Assembly (NCBI RefSeq): GCF_902829295.1
Contig: NZ_CADEPL010000019.1
Location: 62,001-126,000, forward strand
Direction of reading: 5' to 3'
Source: Vogesella oryzae
Lineage (GTDB): Bacteria; Pseudomonadota; Gammaproteobacteria; Burkholderiales; Chromobacteriaceae
DNA length: 64,000 nt
Positions 34,691-44,650 of this stretch are shown in pieces. A program made the translations under genes and the position numbers. The notes under the pieces are model-generated. The model was not told the DNA's origin. It did no database searches and saw only the letters and a list, made by a program, of their open reading frames with translations. The first letter of the stretch is position 1. Each line of letters begins with the position of its first letter.

Positions 34691-36175
34691 ATGCGCAACG
34701 CGCTTGCCAATCACCGCGTCAACCTGGCCACCATCGCCAGCTGGGCCATGTTCAGCCGCGGGCTGGCGCCGGAGTTTCCGCCTGCCGTCAACAAACAGCT
34801 CAACCAGATCAAAGGCCCGGCCCGTGCCGACGACAGCAGCATTCGCGACCTTAGCGGGCTGATGTGGTGCTCCATCGACAACGACGACTCGCGTGATCTT
34901 GACCAGCTCACGGCGATCGAGTGCCTGGCCCACGGCGCCAGGCGGGTGTTTGTCGCGGTAGCGGATGTCGATGCCCTGGTACCCAAGGGCACCGCCATTG
35001 ACGAGCATGCCCGCCTTAACACCACCACGGTCTACACCTCGGCGCGCATCTTTCCGATGCTGCCGGAGCGGCTGTCTACCGACCTGACCTCGCTCAACGT
35101 CAATGAAAACCGGCTGGCTCTGGTCAATGAAATGGCATTTTCCGGCGATGGCATCCTGGCACACGCCACGCTTTACCGCGCCATCGTCAGAAACAAGGCA
35201 CAGCTGGCGTATGACGCGGTATCGGCCTGGATTGAAGGTGACGGCGAACTGCCGGAAGCCGCCCGCGGCATCGCCGGCCTGCCGGCCTCCTTGCGCATGC
35301 AGGATGAGCTGGCGCAGAAGCTGCGCGTGTTGCGCCGGGCGCAAGGCTCGCTGGAGTTCGAGACATTTCAGCCCAAAGCCCTGTTCCAGGGCGACCGCAT
35401 CACCGAGATCCGCCAGCAGCAGCAAAACCGTGCCCGCCAGCTGATCGAAGAACTGATGATCGCCACCAATGGCTGTACCGCGCGTTTTCTGGCCGAACAA
35501 GGCAGCGCCTCGCTGCGCCGGGTGGTGCGCTCTCCCGAGCGCTGGCAGCGCATCGTGGAAGTCGCCCACGACTATGACGTAACCCTGCCCAAACAACCGG
35601 ACGGCCCCGCACTGGAAGCTTTTCTAGCCCGCCAGCACAAGGCTGACCCGCTGCACTTTCCCGATTTGTCGCTGGTAATCGTCAAACTGATGGGGGCTGG
35701 CGAATATGTTGTCGAGCGCCCCCATACCCTGGCTATCGGCCACTTTGGCCTGGCTGTGCAGGACTACATGCACTCCACCGCGCCCAACCGCCGCTACCCG
35801 GACCTGATCACCCTGCGCCTGATCAAGGCCGCGCTGGCCGGCCACCCGCCTCCTTACAGCAACGAGGAACTGGAAGAGCTGGCCAGCCACTGCACCGCCC
35901 AGGAAGATGCCGCCAAGAAAGTGGAGCGCCAGCTGCGGAAATCCGAGGCCGCACTGCTGTTGCACTCCCGTATCGGGCAGAAATTCGATGGAGTCGTTAC
36001 CGGGCTGGGCGACAGCGGCAGCTGGGTTCGTATTTTCGATCCGCCCGTCGAGGGACGCCTGCGGGGCACCCTGCCAGCACTAAAAGTGGGCCAGCTACTG
36101 CGGGTACAACTGGTAGCCACCTCGGTAGAACGCGGCTTCATCGACTTCGAGTTACCGCATCAGGCTGCGCGCTAG
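34691..36175 (+). CDS. RNB-domain 3'-5' exoribonuclease (RNase II/R-like)
   Basis: About 494 residues from MRNALANHRVNLATIASWAM. RNB catalytic motif IDNDDSRDLDQLTAIE holds the metal-binding Asp cluster (about residues 62-77), followed by VAVADVDALV, RLSTDLTSLNVNENRLALVNEM and the C-terminal S1-like domain (FDGVVTGLGDSGSWVRIFDPPVEG). Shorter than RNase R and lacking N-terminal cold-shock domains, so it is an RNase II-type or stand-alone RNB nuclease. An in-frame ATG 69 bp upstream gives a Cys-rich extension that looks spurious. Confidence 0.85.
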   Translation: MRNALANHRVNLATIASWAMFSRGLAPEFPPAVNKQLNQIKGPARADDSSIRDLSGLMWCSIDNDDSRDLDQLTAIECLAHGARRVFVAVADVDALVPKGTAIDEHARLNTTTVYTSARIFPMLPERLSTDLTSLNVNENRLALVNEMAFSGDGILAHATLYRAIVRNKAQLAYDAVSAWIEGDGELPEAARGIAGLPASLRMQDELAQKLRVLRRAQGSLEFETFQPKALFQGDRITEIRQQQQNRARQLIEELMIATNGCTARFLAEQGSASLRRVVRSPERWQRIVEVAHDYDVTLPKQPDGPALEAFLARQHKADPLHFPDLSLVIVKLMGAGEYVVERPHTLAIGHFGLAVQDYMHSTAPNRRYPDLITLRLIKAALAGHPPPYSNEELEELASHCTAQEDAAKKVERQLRKSEAALLLHSRIGQKFDGVVTGLGDSGSWVRIFDPPVEGRLRGTLPALKVGQLLRVQLVATSVERGFIDFELPHQAAR

Positions 36176-36327
36176 CCGATATTGCCCGCCACCGGCAGCA
36201 CCCTATCGTCTACAACGGATTAACAGCGGCACTTTCGCCGCCAGCCAGCAACATGGTGGCCGGCGCCGCACCACAGGCGCCGCCGCCGAGCAATACGCCA
36301 CTAGTTTGGCATCAACAGGTAACTGTG

Positions 36328-37282
36328 ATGCCCACCATTGCCAACACCTCCGCAGCAAGCACCGCCCCCACCGGCCCCGGCTTTCCCGTAGGCTGGTCGG
36401 TAGAGTCACGCTTGCGGCTGGCAGACTCGCTATTCAATAACGACAGCATCGCCATCTGCGTCACCGATACCGCGGAACGCATCGTCGACGTCAATCCGGC
36501 ACTGTGCCAGCTCACCGGCTTCAAGCGCCAGGAACTGCTGGGCAAGACGCCACGGGTCTTCAGTTCGCACTTTCACGACAAACTGTTTTTCGAACAGATC
36601 AAACAGGCACTCGCCACCAGCGGGCAGTGGCGTGGCGAGATATGGAACCGCCACCGCAATGGCGGGCTTTACGCCGTCCGGCTGGATATTGCCGCCGTGT
36701 ACGACCAGCAACAGGACATTACCCACTATGTCGGGGTGATGCTGGATATCACCCAGCGCAAGCTGCAGATGCAGGCACTGGAGAAAAGCGCCCACTTTGA
36801 CACCCTGACCGGTCTGCCCAACCGCCAGCTGTTCAGCGACCGCCTGCATCAGGCCATGGCGCATGGCAGACCGCAGCGGCACCATGCTCGCCATCGGCTT
36901 CCTCGACCTGGACGGTTTCAAGGAAATCAACGACCAGTATGGCCACCAGGCGGGCGATACCGTGCTGCAGGAGGTGGCCCGCCGCATGCAAGCCTCGATC
37001 CGCAGCGGCGATACCGCCGCCCGCTTTGGCGGTGACGAGTTCGCTGTCCTGCTGTGGGGCTTGCAGCAGCAAACCGAGTGCCACCATCTGCTGGAGCGCA
37101 TGTTGCAGGCCGTGCGCCAGCCGATCCCGCTGGAGCAGGACAGCGTGCAGCCGGCCGTCAGCATCGGCGTCGCGCTGTATCCGCTGGACGCCGCTGAGCC
37201 GGATGTCCTGCTGGCGCTGGCCGATACCGCGATGTACCAATCCAAAACCACGGGCGGCAACCGCATCAGCTACCACTCTTAG
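36328..37282 (+). pseudogene. PAS-GGDEF diguanylate cyclase, frameshifted
   Basis: The first frame encodes a PAS domain (about residues 30-150; DTAERIVDVNPALCQLTGFK, DITQRKLQM) and the opening of a GGDEF domain (FDTLTGLPNRQLFSDRLHQAMAH). At about 36862-36865 one extra G (GCATGGCAGA where GCATGCAGA would keep frame) shifts it. The remainder (IGFLDLDGFKEINDQYGHQ, active loop RFGGDEFAV, ending GNRISYHS at 37282) continues in the next frame. All motifs are otherwise intact, so this is either a very recent mutation or a sequencing error. AGGT precedes the ATG at 36328; another ATG lies at 36253. Confidence 0.85.
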
Positions 37283-37327
37283 CCATTGCCGGCGATCGGT
37301 ACCCATCCCTACCCCCGGGAGCACTTC

Positions 37328-37687
37328 ATGATCTTTACTTTTCACTCGCAGGCGGCAGGCAACCTGCTGATGTTCCGTAGCGACGCCGAAAATGTGCTGG
37401 CCTTGCTGGGCAAGGATGCCAAGCAGAGCAAAGGCGTGATTGCAGTGGCAGAAATGCCGGACGCCATCGTGACACTGCAACAAGCCATCCAGCACAGCCA
37501 GGCCCTGGCAGCAATACCGGAACCGGAACCCAAGCCGGAACAAAGCGCAGAACAGCAGCACAACAAGGACAATAGCGACGCCAAACCGGCAGAGACACCG
37601 GTCGCGTTTTATCAGCGCGCCCAGCCGTTGCTGGAAATGCTCAAACTCTCGCTGCGCGAAAACAAAGCCATCACCTGGGGGGTATGA
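37328..37687 (+). CDS. DUF1840 family protein
   Basis: 119 residues; GGGAG precedes the ATG by 6 nt. The family pattern is clear: MIFTFHSQAAGNLLMFRSDA then LALLGKDAKQSKGVIAVAEM followed by AIVTLQQAI. A Glu/Pro/Lys-rich linker (EPEPKPEQSAEQQ) separates this from a C-terminal segment RAQPLLEMLKLSLRENKAITWGV that is also typical. Cytoplasmic, function unknown. Confidence 0.8.
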   Translation: MIFTFHSQAAGNLLMFRSDAENVLALLGKDAKQSKGVIAVAEMPDAIVTLQQAIQHSQALAAIPEPEPKPEQSAEQQHNKDNSDAKPAETPVAFYQRAQPLLEMLKLSLRENKAITWGV

Positions 37688-37893
37688 AGCGGCACGGGTT
37701 GGCCGCAACGTGCTATTGCCAGCGCCCATCCTCCCTGCCCCCCGCAACGGCCGGTGCGGCCAACCTGTAGCCGGTATTGCGCCGGCTGCAGTCACAGTCC
37801 AGAAACCCTGCGCTGGTGTGCTATCAGCCCTCCCTCCCCCTTTCTACGATGGTGACAGCCTGACGGCTGACAACCATAAAAGGGAGAGACATC

Positions 37894-39234
37894 GTGGCAA
37901 GCATCATCAATGAAAGCGGGGCGCACAGCGACCCGGACTTTACCCGCGGGCCGGTTCCGGCCGCAGCCCGCATGGGACGGCTGGGCCTGAGCATGGCCTG
38001 GTGGTCGGTGTGCAGCGCCATGTTCTGGCTGGTGGTTTCCGCCACCCTGGCACTGAACTACGGCACGGTGAACACGCTGATCGGGCTGGCGCTGTCGGCG
38101 GTGTGCTATAGCGCGATCAATGCGGTAATCAGCCGCTACGCCATCAAGAGCGGGCTGTCGGTGGCGCTGTTCTCGCGCACGCTGTTCGGCCAGTCCGGTT
38201 CGGCGCTGGCCACGCTGATCTTCTTTGCCACCGCCATCTACTACGCGGTGTTCGAAGGCTCGGTGATTGCGGTGGCGATCCAGAACTATTTCCCCTCACT
38301 CAGCATCGAGCAGGCCTACCTGCTGGTGGTGGTGTACAGCGTGCCGCTGGTGTTCGGCTCGGTGCAGCGCTGGCTGGACAAGCTCAACGGCGTGCTGCTG
38401 CCGTTCTATCTACTGGGCTTGGCCGCAGCGGTGATTCTTACCATCAGCGAGTTCGGTTACAGCGCTGCCTGGCTGCAACTGGCGCCGGCCGGCGGCGCCC
38501 CGGCCGACGGCTGGGGGCACTGCTTCAGCTACTTCATGGGGGTGTGGATCCTGATGATGTACACCTGGGACTACGCCCGCTTCGGCCGCGAGGAAGACAG
38601 CGACTACCACGCCCGGCTCAACTTCGGGCTGCCGTTCTACCTGTTTACCTTCCTGCTCAACGGCATGGCCGGCATCTTCCTGGCCAGCAGCATCCCGACC
38701 AGCGGCGGGGTGAGCGAGGTGTCGGTGGTGCTGGCACTGCTCAAGCTGATGGGCTTTGCCGGCCTGGCCTTCGTGTGGGTCAGCCAGACGCGCATCAACA
38801 CCGCCAACTTCTACCTGGCGACGATAAACATGCAGAGCTTCTTCGACCGCGCTTTTGGCATCCGCCTGCCCAAGGTGGCCTGGGGCGTGGTGGTGGGCGG
38901 CATCGTCTACCTGCTGATGCTGGGCAATGTGTTCAGCGTGATCCTGCAGGCGCTGGCCTACCAGGGCATTTTCGTGGTGGCCTGGGTGGGCATTGCCCTG
39001 GCGCACATCCTGCTGGGGCTGGGCGCCAGCGTGGATGACGGCACGCCGGCCATTCGCCGCGAGGGTATTACCAGCTGGTTCGTGGCTACCGGTGTCGGCA
39101 TTGCGCTGATGGAAGTCGGCGGCACGCTGGCCGGCTTCTCCGCCCCGGCGACCTTTGTGGTGTCCTTCCTGCTGTATCGCTATCTGCAACGCGCGGCCGC
39201 CAGCCGCGAAACCGTGCTAGATCGCGCGCAATAA
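37894..39234 (+). CDS. NCS1-type purine/cytosine/hydantoin permease
   Basis: 446 residues with about 12 transmembrane helices. GTG start preceded by AAGGGAGAG. Features of the cytosine permease (CodB-like) branch include LSMAWWSVCSAMFWLVV, SRYAIKSGLSVALFSRTLFG and a central MMYTWDYARFGREEDSDYH. It is followed 210 bp later by hyuB and hyuA, so its substrate is probably a hydantoin, creatinine-like or related cyclic amide. A strong terminator follows, so the transporter can be expressed separately from the enzymes. Confidence 0.85.
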   Translation: MASIINESGAHSDPDFTRGPVPAAARMGRLGLSMAWWSVCSAMFWLVVSATLALNYGTVNTLIGLALSAVCYSAINAVISRYAIKSGLSVALFSRTLFGQSGSALATLIFFATAIYYAVFEGSVIAVAIQNYFPSLSIEQAYLLVVVYSVPLVFGSVQRWLDKLNGVLLPFYLLGLAAAVILTISEFGYSAAWLQLAPAGGAPADGWGHCFSYFMGVWILMMYTWDYARFGREEDSDYHARLNFGLPFYLFTFLLNGMAGIFLASSIPTSGGVSEVSVVLALLKLMGFAGLAFVWVSQTRINTANFYLATINMQSFFDRAFGIRLPKVAWGVVVGGIVYLLMLGNVFSVILQALAYQGIFVVAWVGIALAHILLGLGASVDDGTPAIRREGITSWFVATGVGIALMEVGGTLAGFSAPATFVVSFLLYRYLQRAAASRETVLDRAQ

Positions 39235-39254
39235 GCTTCGTTCGCTCCTCGTTA

Positions 39255-39285
39255 GCCCCGCCCAGTGCGGGGCGTTTTTTTTTTT
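39255..39285 (+). terminator. Rho-independent terminator after the permease
   Basis: GCCCCGC / GCGGGGC around a 5-nt loop, then G and an 11-nt T-run. Confidence 0.9.
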
Positions 39286-39443
39286 GCCGCAACTCATGCA
39301 CGCACAGACCAAGCATCCTGCGCTGTGGTGCAAGAGCCGTGTGCGGCAAGGGCATAAGGTACAGACACAAGGCCGGCAATCCCCCGCCGGACCAAGCCCC
39401 TTGCGGCCAACCTTGCTGGCCGCAGGACAAACGGAGACGCACC

Positions 39444-41228
39444 ATGACGCAAGCCCCTCACCACGCCGGCCGGGTAGACCCGATCACCCTGGCCGTGATA
39501 CGCGGCGCGCTGGAAACCACGCAGCGGGAAATGACGCTGACGCTGGAAAAAACCGGCCGCTCCAGCGTATTCAACCTGGCGCACGACTACAGCAATGCGC
39601 TGTTCGACCACCTGCCGGAGATGATCCTGCAGGGCCAGGACATACCCATCCACCTGGGTTCGCTGATTCCGGCGATGAAAGCCGTGGCCGGTTTCTTTGG
39701 CGACGACATCCACGAAGGTGACGTGATCTACCACAACGACCCGGCCTACCAGGGCAGCCACATCCTGGACTGCTGCATGTACAAGCCGGTGTTCTATAAC
39801 GGCGAGCTGGTGTTCTGGACAGTGTGCAAGGGCCACCTCACCGACATCGGCGGCCCGGTGCCAGCCGGCTACAACCCGGCGGCCAAGGAAATCTACGCCG
39901 AGGGCCTGCGCATTCCGCCGGTGAAGCTGTGGGAGCAGGGCCGCCGCCGTGACGACGTGGTGAACCTGCTGCTGTCGAACATGCGCGCCCGCCGTGACCA
40001 GGAAGGCGACCTGAACGCCCAGTTCGGCGCCTGCCGCGTGGGCGAGCGCAACCTGATCGCGTTGCTGGACAAATACGGCGTTGACACCGTGCGCGCGGCC
40101 ATTGCCGAGCTGAAGGACATGGCCGACCGCCACATGCGCTCGCTGGTCCGCTCGATTCCCGACGGGGTGTATCACGGCGAGGCGGTGCTGGAAGACGCCG
40201 GTCACGGCCTGGGCGCACTCACCATCCGCACCACCGCCACGGTGAAGGATGACACCGTGCACATCCGCGTCGACAGCCCGCCGCAGGTGCCCTACTTCAT
40301 CAACTCCTACGCCGGCAACTCCATGTCCGGCATCTACCTGGGGCTGATGATGTTTGCCCAGGTGCCGCCACCGTACAACGAAGGCCTGTACCGCTGCGTC
40401 AGCGTGGACCTGGGGCCCAAGGGCACGCTGTGCAATGCGGTAGAACCGGCGCCGCACGTTAACTGCACCACCACGCCGATGGAAACGCTCACCGACGCGG
40501 TGCGCATGGCGTTCGAGGCCGCCGCGCCGGAGCGCGTCACCGCCTCCTGGGGCCACGCCAGCGGCATCAATATCGCCGGCATCAACCCGGCCACCGGCGA
40601 GCAATACGTGACCATGGTGCTGGCGTCCATCATTTCCGGCGCCGGCGCCACCCGCTACATGGACGGCTGGCACGCCTGCGGCCCGCTGTGCTGCTTCGGC
40701 GCGCTCAGCTCCGGTGACATCGAACTGCTGGAATACGCCTACCCCATCATCATCCACCGCTACGGCCTGCAGGAAGACAGCGGCGGCGCCGGGCGCTACC
40801 GCGGCGGCAGCGGCACGGTGTGGGAGGTGGAACCGATTGACCACGAGATGACCATCATCGCCTTCGGCGAAGGCCGCCAGATCGGCACCATGGGCGCCGC
40901 CGGCGCGGTGGACGCACTGCCGGAACGCAAGCTGGGCCGGCTGGAAATCGACAAGCCGGGCGAGCACATCGTGCACCGCCAGAACGTGATCACCACCATC
41001 CAGCCGGGCGAGCGCGCCCGCAATGTGAACCCGGGCGGCGGCGGCTACGGCCTGCCGTGGCAGCGCCCGGCCGAGGAAGTGCTGCGCGACGTGTGTAACG
41101 GCCTGGTGTCCATCGACGCCGCCGCCACCGAATACGGCGTGATTCTCGACAGCTGCGGCCAACATGTGGATGCCGCCGCCACCGCCGCTGCCCGTCAGCG
41201 CATGAACCAACAGGGAGTACAGGCATGA
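39444..41228 (+). CDS. hyuB: Hydantoinase/oxoprolinase subunit B
   Basis: About 594 residues from MTQAPHHAGRVDPITLAVIR; GGAG lies 8 nt upstream. Typical HyuB blocks include DPITLAVIRGALE, HDYSNALFDHLPEM, DVIYHNDPAYQGSHILD, GHLTDIGGPVPAGYN and the C-terminal NVNPGGGGYGLPWQRP. Forms an ATP-dependent hydantoinase with HyuA, opening a cyclic amide such as N-methylhydantoin or 5-oxoproline. Overlaps hyuA by 4 bp (ATGA). Here B precedes A; the reverse order is the commoner one. Confidence 0.9.
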   Translation: MTQAPHHAGRVDPITLAVIRGALETTQREMTLTLEKTGRSSVFNLAHDYSNALFDHLPEMILQGQDIPIHLGSLIPAMKAVAGFFGDDIHEGDVIYHNDPAYQGSHILDCCMYKPVFYNGELVFWTVCKGHLTDIGGPVPAGYNPAAKEIYAEGLRIPPVKLWEQGRRRDDVVNLLLSNMRARRDQEGDLNAQFGACRVGERNLIALLDKYGVDTVRAAIAELKDMADRHMRSLVRSIPDGVYHGEAVLEDAGHGLGALTIRTTATVKDDTVHIRVDSPPQVPYFINSYAGNSMSGIYLGLMMFAQVPPPYNEGLYRCVSVDLGPKGTLCNAVEPAPHVNCTTTPMETLTDAVRMAFEAAAPERVTASWGHASGINIAGINPATGEQYVTMVLASIISGAGATRYMDGWHACGPLCCFGALSSGDIELLEYAYPIIIHRYGLQEDSGGAGRYRGGSGTVWEVEPIDHEMTIIAFGEGRQIGTMGAAGAVDALPERKLGRLEIDKPGEHIVHRQNVITTIQPGERARNVNPGGGGYGLPWQRPAEEVLRDVCNGLVSIDAAATEYGVILDSCGQHVDAAATAAARQRMNQQGVQA

Positions 41229-43309
41229 AACAGCGATTCCGACTGGGCGTAGACGCCGGCGGCACCTTCACCGACTTCGTACTGGCAGAAAAAGACGGCC
41301 CGCTGCGCCTGTTCAAGAGCCCGTCCACCCCGGACGACGGCACCCGCGCCATTGCCGCCGGCCTGCAGCAGATGGCCGAGGCGCTGGATATGTCCGCCAG
41401 CCAGATCGTGCAGAACTGTGACCTGTGCATCAACGGCACTACCGTGGCGCTGAACGCGCTGATCGAGCTCAAGGGCGTGAAAGTGGGCCTGCTGTGCACC
41501 GCCGGCCACGAGGACAGCATCGAGATCCGCCTTGGCCACAAGGAAGAAGGCTACCGCTACGACGCCAGCTACCCGCCGGCACCGCAGCTGGTGCCGCGCC
41601 AGCTGCGCCGCGCGGTGCGTGGCCGCGTGCTGTCCGATGGCAGCGTGCATGAGCCGCTAAACGAAGACGACATCCTGGCTGCCATCGAGGTGTTCCGCGC
41701 CGAGCAGGTGCAGAGCGTGGCGATCAGCTTCGTGTGGTCGGTACGCAACCCGGCGCACGAGCGCCGCGCCCGCGAGCTGGTGGAGCAGCACCTGCCCGGC
41801 GTGTTCGTGTGCTGCGGCAGCGAGGTCTACCCGCAGGTGCGCGAATACACCCGCACCTCCACCACGGTGGTAAACGCCTACCTCAGCCCGGTAATGGGCC
41901 GTTATGTGCAGCGCATCGACCAGTTCTTTGCCGAACACGGCGCCCGCGCCCCGGTGCGCTACTACCAGAGCAACGGCGGCCTGGCACTGGGCACGGTGAT
42001 GCGCGAACGCGCGGTGAACGCCATCAACTCCGGCCCGGCCTCGGCGCCGCAGGCCGGGCTGTACATCGCCAAACCGTTCGGCATCGACAACGTGATCACC
42101 GTGGACATGGGTGGCACCTCGTTTGACATCACCCTGGCCAAGGGTGGCCAGACGCAGCTGAACCGCAACTTCGACTTCCTGCGCCACCGCATCGGCGTGC
42201 CGATGATCCACGTGGAAACGCTGGGGGCCGGCGGCGGCTCCATCGCCCACATCAACACCTTCGGCATGCTGGAAGTGGGCCCGCACAGTGCCGGCGCCAC
42301 CCCGGGCCCGGCCTGCTACGGCAAGGGCGGCGAGCAGGCCACCGTGACCGACGGCAACCTGGCGCTGGGCTATCTGCGGCCAAACGCGGTGCTGGGCGGC
42401 ACCATCCGCCTGGACCAGGATAAGGCACGCAACGTAATTGCGGCCAACGTGGCCGAGCCGCTGGGCATCAGCGTGGAAAAAGCCGCATTCGGCATCAACA
42501 CGCTGGTGAACATGAACATGGCCAACGGTATCCGCCGCATCTCCATCGAACAGGGCTACGACCCGCGCGACTTCGCGCTGATCTGCGCCGGTGGCGCCAC
42601 CGGCATGCACATCACCGCGCTGGCCGAGGAACTGGGGGTGGAAACCGTGCTGGTGCCCAAATCCGCCTCCTGCCTGTGCGCCTTCGGCCAGGTGATCTCC
42701 GACGTGAAGTACAACTTCCTGGCCAGCGCACCGATGCGCCTGCACCGCGAGGCGGACCTGGCCGAGCTGAACCGGCTGTTCGCCGACATGGAACAGCGCG
42801 GCCGCCAGCTGCTGCTGGACGACGGCTTCGATGCCGCCGACATCCGCGTGCACCGCAGCGTGGAAATGCGCTACATGGGGCAGATTCACGAATGCACGGT
42901 GGACATTGCCGGCGGCGAGCTCACCGCCGCCAGCGTGGACGCCATCCTGGCGGCGTTCCATGCCCGCCATGAGGCGCTGTTCACCTACAGCGAGCCGCAC
43001 AACCCGGTAGAGCTGGTGAACCTGGAATGCACCCTCACCGGTCTGGTGGACAAGCCGGCGCTGCCCAGCCTGGCACAGGACGCCGACAGCATTCGCGACG
43101 CGCATGACGGCTTCCGCCCGATGCTGTTCGACGACAGCGGCCGCTGGGTGGAAACCCCGGTGTACCGTGGCGAGCAACTGCTGGCCGGCAGCCGCATCGT
43201 CGGCCCCGCCGCCATCGAGGAACCCACCACCACTGTGGTGATTCGTCCCGGCTGGCAGGCGGAATTGCACACTTCCGGCACATATAAACTGACGCGCTGG
43301 GCCGAATAG
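41225..43309 (+). CDS. hyuA: Hydantoinase/oxoprolinase subunit A
   Basis: 694 residues. Actin-like ATPase fold: phosphate-1 loop LGVDAGGTFTDFVL at the start, VDMGGTSFDITLAKGG (phosphate-2), a glycine-rich ETLGAGGGSIAH, and CAGGATGMHITALAEELG. Provides ATP-driven ring opening with HyuB. No N-carbamoyl-amidase (hyuC) is nearby, so the ring-opened product must be handled elsewhere. Confidence 0.92.
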   Translation: MKQRFRLGVDAGGTFTDFVLAEKDGPLRLFKSPSTPDDGTRAIAAGLQQMAEALDMSASQIVQNCDLCINGTTVALNALIELKGVKVGLLCTAGHEDSIEIRLGHKEEGYRYDASYPPAPQLVPRQLRRAVRGRVLSDGSVHEPLNEDDILAAIEVFRAEQVQSVAISFVWSVRNPAHERRARELVEQHLPGVFVCCGSEVYPQVREYTRTSTTVVNAYLSPVMGRYVQRIDQFFAEHGARAPVRYYQSNGGLALGTVMRERAVNAINSGPASAPQAGLYIAKPFGIDNVITVDMGGTSFDITLAKGGQTQLNRNFDFLRHRIGVPMIHVETLGAGGGSIAHINTFGMLEVGPHSAGATPGPACYGKGGEQATVTDGNLALGYLRPNAVLGGTIRLDQDKARNVIAANVAEPLGISVEKAAFGINTLVNMNMANGIRRISIEQGYDPRDFALICAGGATGMHITALAEELGVETVLVPKSASCLCAFGQVISDVKYNFLASAPMRLHREADLAELNRLFADMEQRGRQLLLDDGFDAADIRVHRSVEMRYMGQIHECTVDIAGGELTAASVDAILAAFHARHEALFTYSEPHNPVELVNLECTLTGLVDKPALPSLAQDADSIRDAHDGFRPMLFDDSGRWVETPVYRGEQLLAGSRIVGPAAIEEPTTTVVIRPGWQAELHTSGTYKLTRWAE

Positions 43310-43321
43310 CCGATGATTTAA

Positions 43322-43587
43322 GAGCCTGTTCAACGTCTTTTCGCGGTTGCGGCCGGATTCTGCCGGATGCAGCGCCAGGAGAAGCTCCCGCCGCAGTGTC
43401 ATTCACTGCCAGGGAGATTCGACGCCGTGATGCGCCGACAGAACCCGGCCCCGCAGGGCTGGCCCGGCAAACGGCCATCTGCGGCGTTGGCCGGTTTGGC
43501 CTTAGAACGACTAAGGCCGGCACCGTCCGCCTGGCATCTGACCATTTGCCGGGCCAGCGCAGTCGCGAAAAGACGTTGAGCAGGCTC
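43322..43587. mobile_element. 266-bp MITE with 24-bp terminal inverted repeats
   Basis: Left end GAGCCTGTTCAACGTC... (43322-43345) and right end (43564-43587) are inverted copies differing at one base. The element is flanked by direct TAA repeats (43319-43321 and 43588-43590), a 3-bp target duplication as made by IS5-family (IS1031-type) transposases, whose ends also often start GAGCCTG. No transposase is inside, so it would move in trans. It sits 9 bp after the hyuA stop and may affect expression of the AraC gene. Confidence 0.8.
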
Positions 43588-43693
43588 TAAGCAGCAAGAC
43601 CGCAGCCGGCCCCGTGCCGGCTGCCGCGCTGCCGAACCCGTTGCCATGACGACGGGCGGAGCGATCCGCAGCGCGATACCAGAGGAGACAAGC

Positions 43694-44650
43694 ATGAAGC
43701 AGCATTACAGCACCGCCGGTTCAGGCCCGATCGAGCGCATGCGCAGCTGGCAGGACGTGATCCGCAGCACCTATTTCGACCTGCAGCTGGATTTTCGCGA
43801 TGCGGCCAACTTCGAAGCCTGCCTCACCCGCTGGAGCCTGGGCGAGCTGTCGCTGTCGCGCCTCAGTTCCAGCCCGCTGCGCTACCGCCGCAGCAGCGGC
43901 GAAAGTGCCGACAGCCGCGACGAGCAGTTCCTGGTGTCGCTGCCACGGCAAAGCGATATCCGCTTCAGCCAGATGGGGCGCGATGCGCACTGCGCCCCCG
44001 GCCAGTTCCTGCTGGAACGCAGCCTGGACCCGTACGAATTCAGCCACAGCCGCGACAACAATCTGTGGGTGCTGAAGATACCCGGCACGCTGCTACGCCA
44101 TCGCCTGCGCAATCCGGAGCGCTTCTGCGCGCTGACTTTCGACGGCAGCAGCGGCATCGGCGCGCTGTTCACCGGCTATGTCAACGCGGTGGGCAGCCAG
44201 CTGGAACAGGGCCAGGAAGTGCTGCACCCGCTGGTGGGCCAGCAGTTGCTGGAGCTGTTCGTCGCCTGTACCGAAAACAGCCCGGCAGTGCTGGATTCAG
44301 CAGGCTCCGGCGTGCGAGCCGCCCACCTGCAGCGCATCGAACAGCATGTGCGCCGCAACCTGGCCGATACCAGCCTGGACCCGGAACAGATTGCCCGTGC
44401 CTGCCGCATTTCCACCCGCTACCTGCACGACCTGTTTCGCGACACCGGCCAGACTTTCAGCCACTGGCTGCGCGAACAACGGCTGGAAGGCGCGCGCCAG
44501 GCACTGGTACGCCAGCCGCGTTTGAGTCTGGCTCAAATCGCCTATCAGTGGGGATTTACCGACCAGTCGCATTTTTGCCGGGTTTTCAAACAGCGCTACG
44601 GCATTACGCCGCGCTCGGCACGCGAGCAGCAGTTGCAGCTCCATCACTAA
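43694..44650 (+). CDS. AraC-family transcriptional regulator
   Basis: 318 residues; AGAGGAGAC precedes the ATG (MKQHYSTAGSG). The N-terminal half is an AraC-binding-like sensor domain (about 35-200); the C-terminal double helix-turn-helix is clear (RRNLADTSLDPEQIARACRI, then SLAQIAYQWGFTDQSHFCRVFKQRYGITPRSARE). Next to hyuBA on the same strand, it is a good candidate regulator of hydantoin catabolism, although the MITE now lies between them. Confidence 0.88.
   Translation: MKQHYSTAGSGPIERMRSWQDVIRSTYFDLQLDFRDAANFEACLTRWSLGELSLSRLSSSPLRYRRSSGESADSRDEQFLVSLPRQSDIRFSQMGRDAHCAPGQFLLERSLDPYEFSHSRDNNLWVLKIPGTLLRHRLRNPERFCALTFDGSSGIGALFTGYVNAVGSQLEQGQEVLHPLVGQQLLELFVACTENSPAVLDSAGSGVRAAHLQRIEQHVRRNLADTSLDPEQIARACRISTRYLHDLFRDTGQTFSHWLREQRLEGARQALVRQPRLSLAQIAYQWGFTDQSHFCRVFKQRYGITPRSAREQQLQLHH

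Noticed and set aside
39294-41210. 638-codon minus-strand open frame opposite hyuB
   Set aside because: Shadow frame; the plus-strand HyuB has clear family motifs and a ribosome-binding site.
41657-43402. 581-codon minus-strand open frame opposite hyuA
   Set aside because: Shadow frame of the same His/Val/Ala-rich kind; HyuA explains the region.
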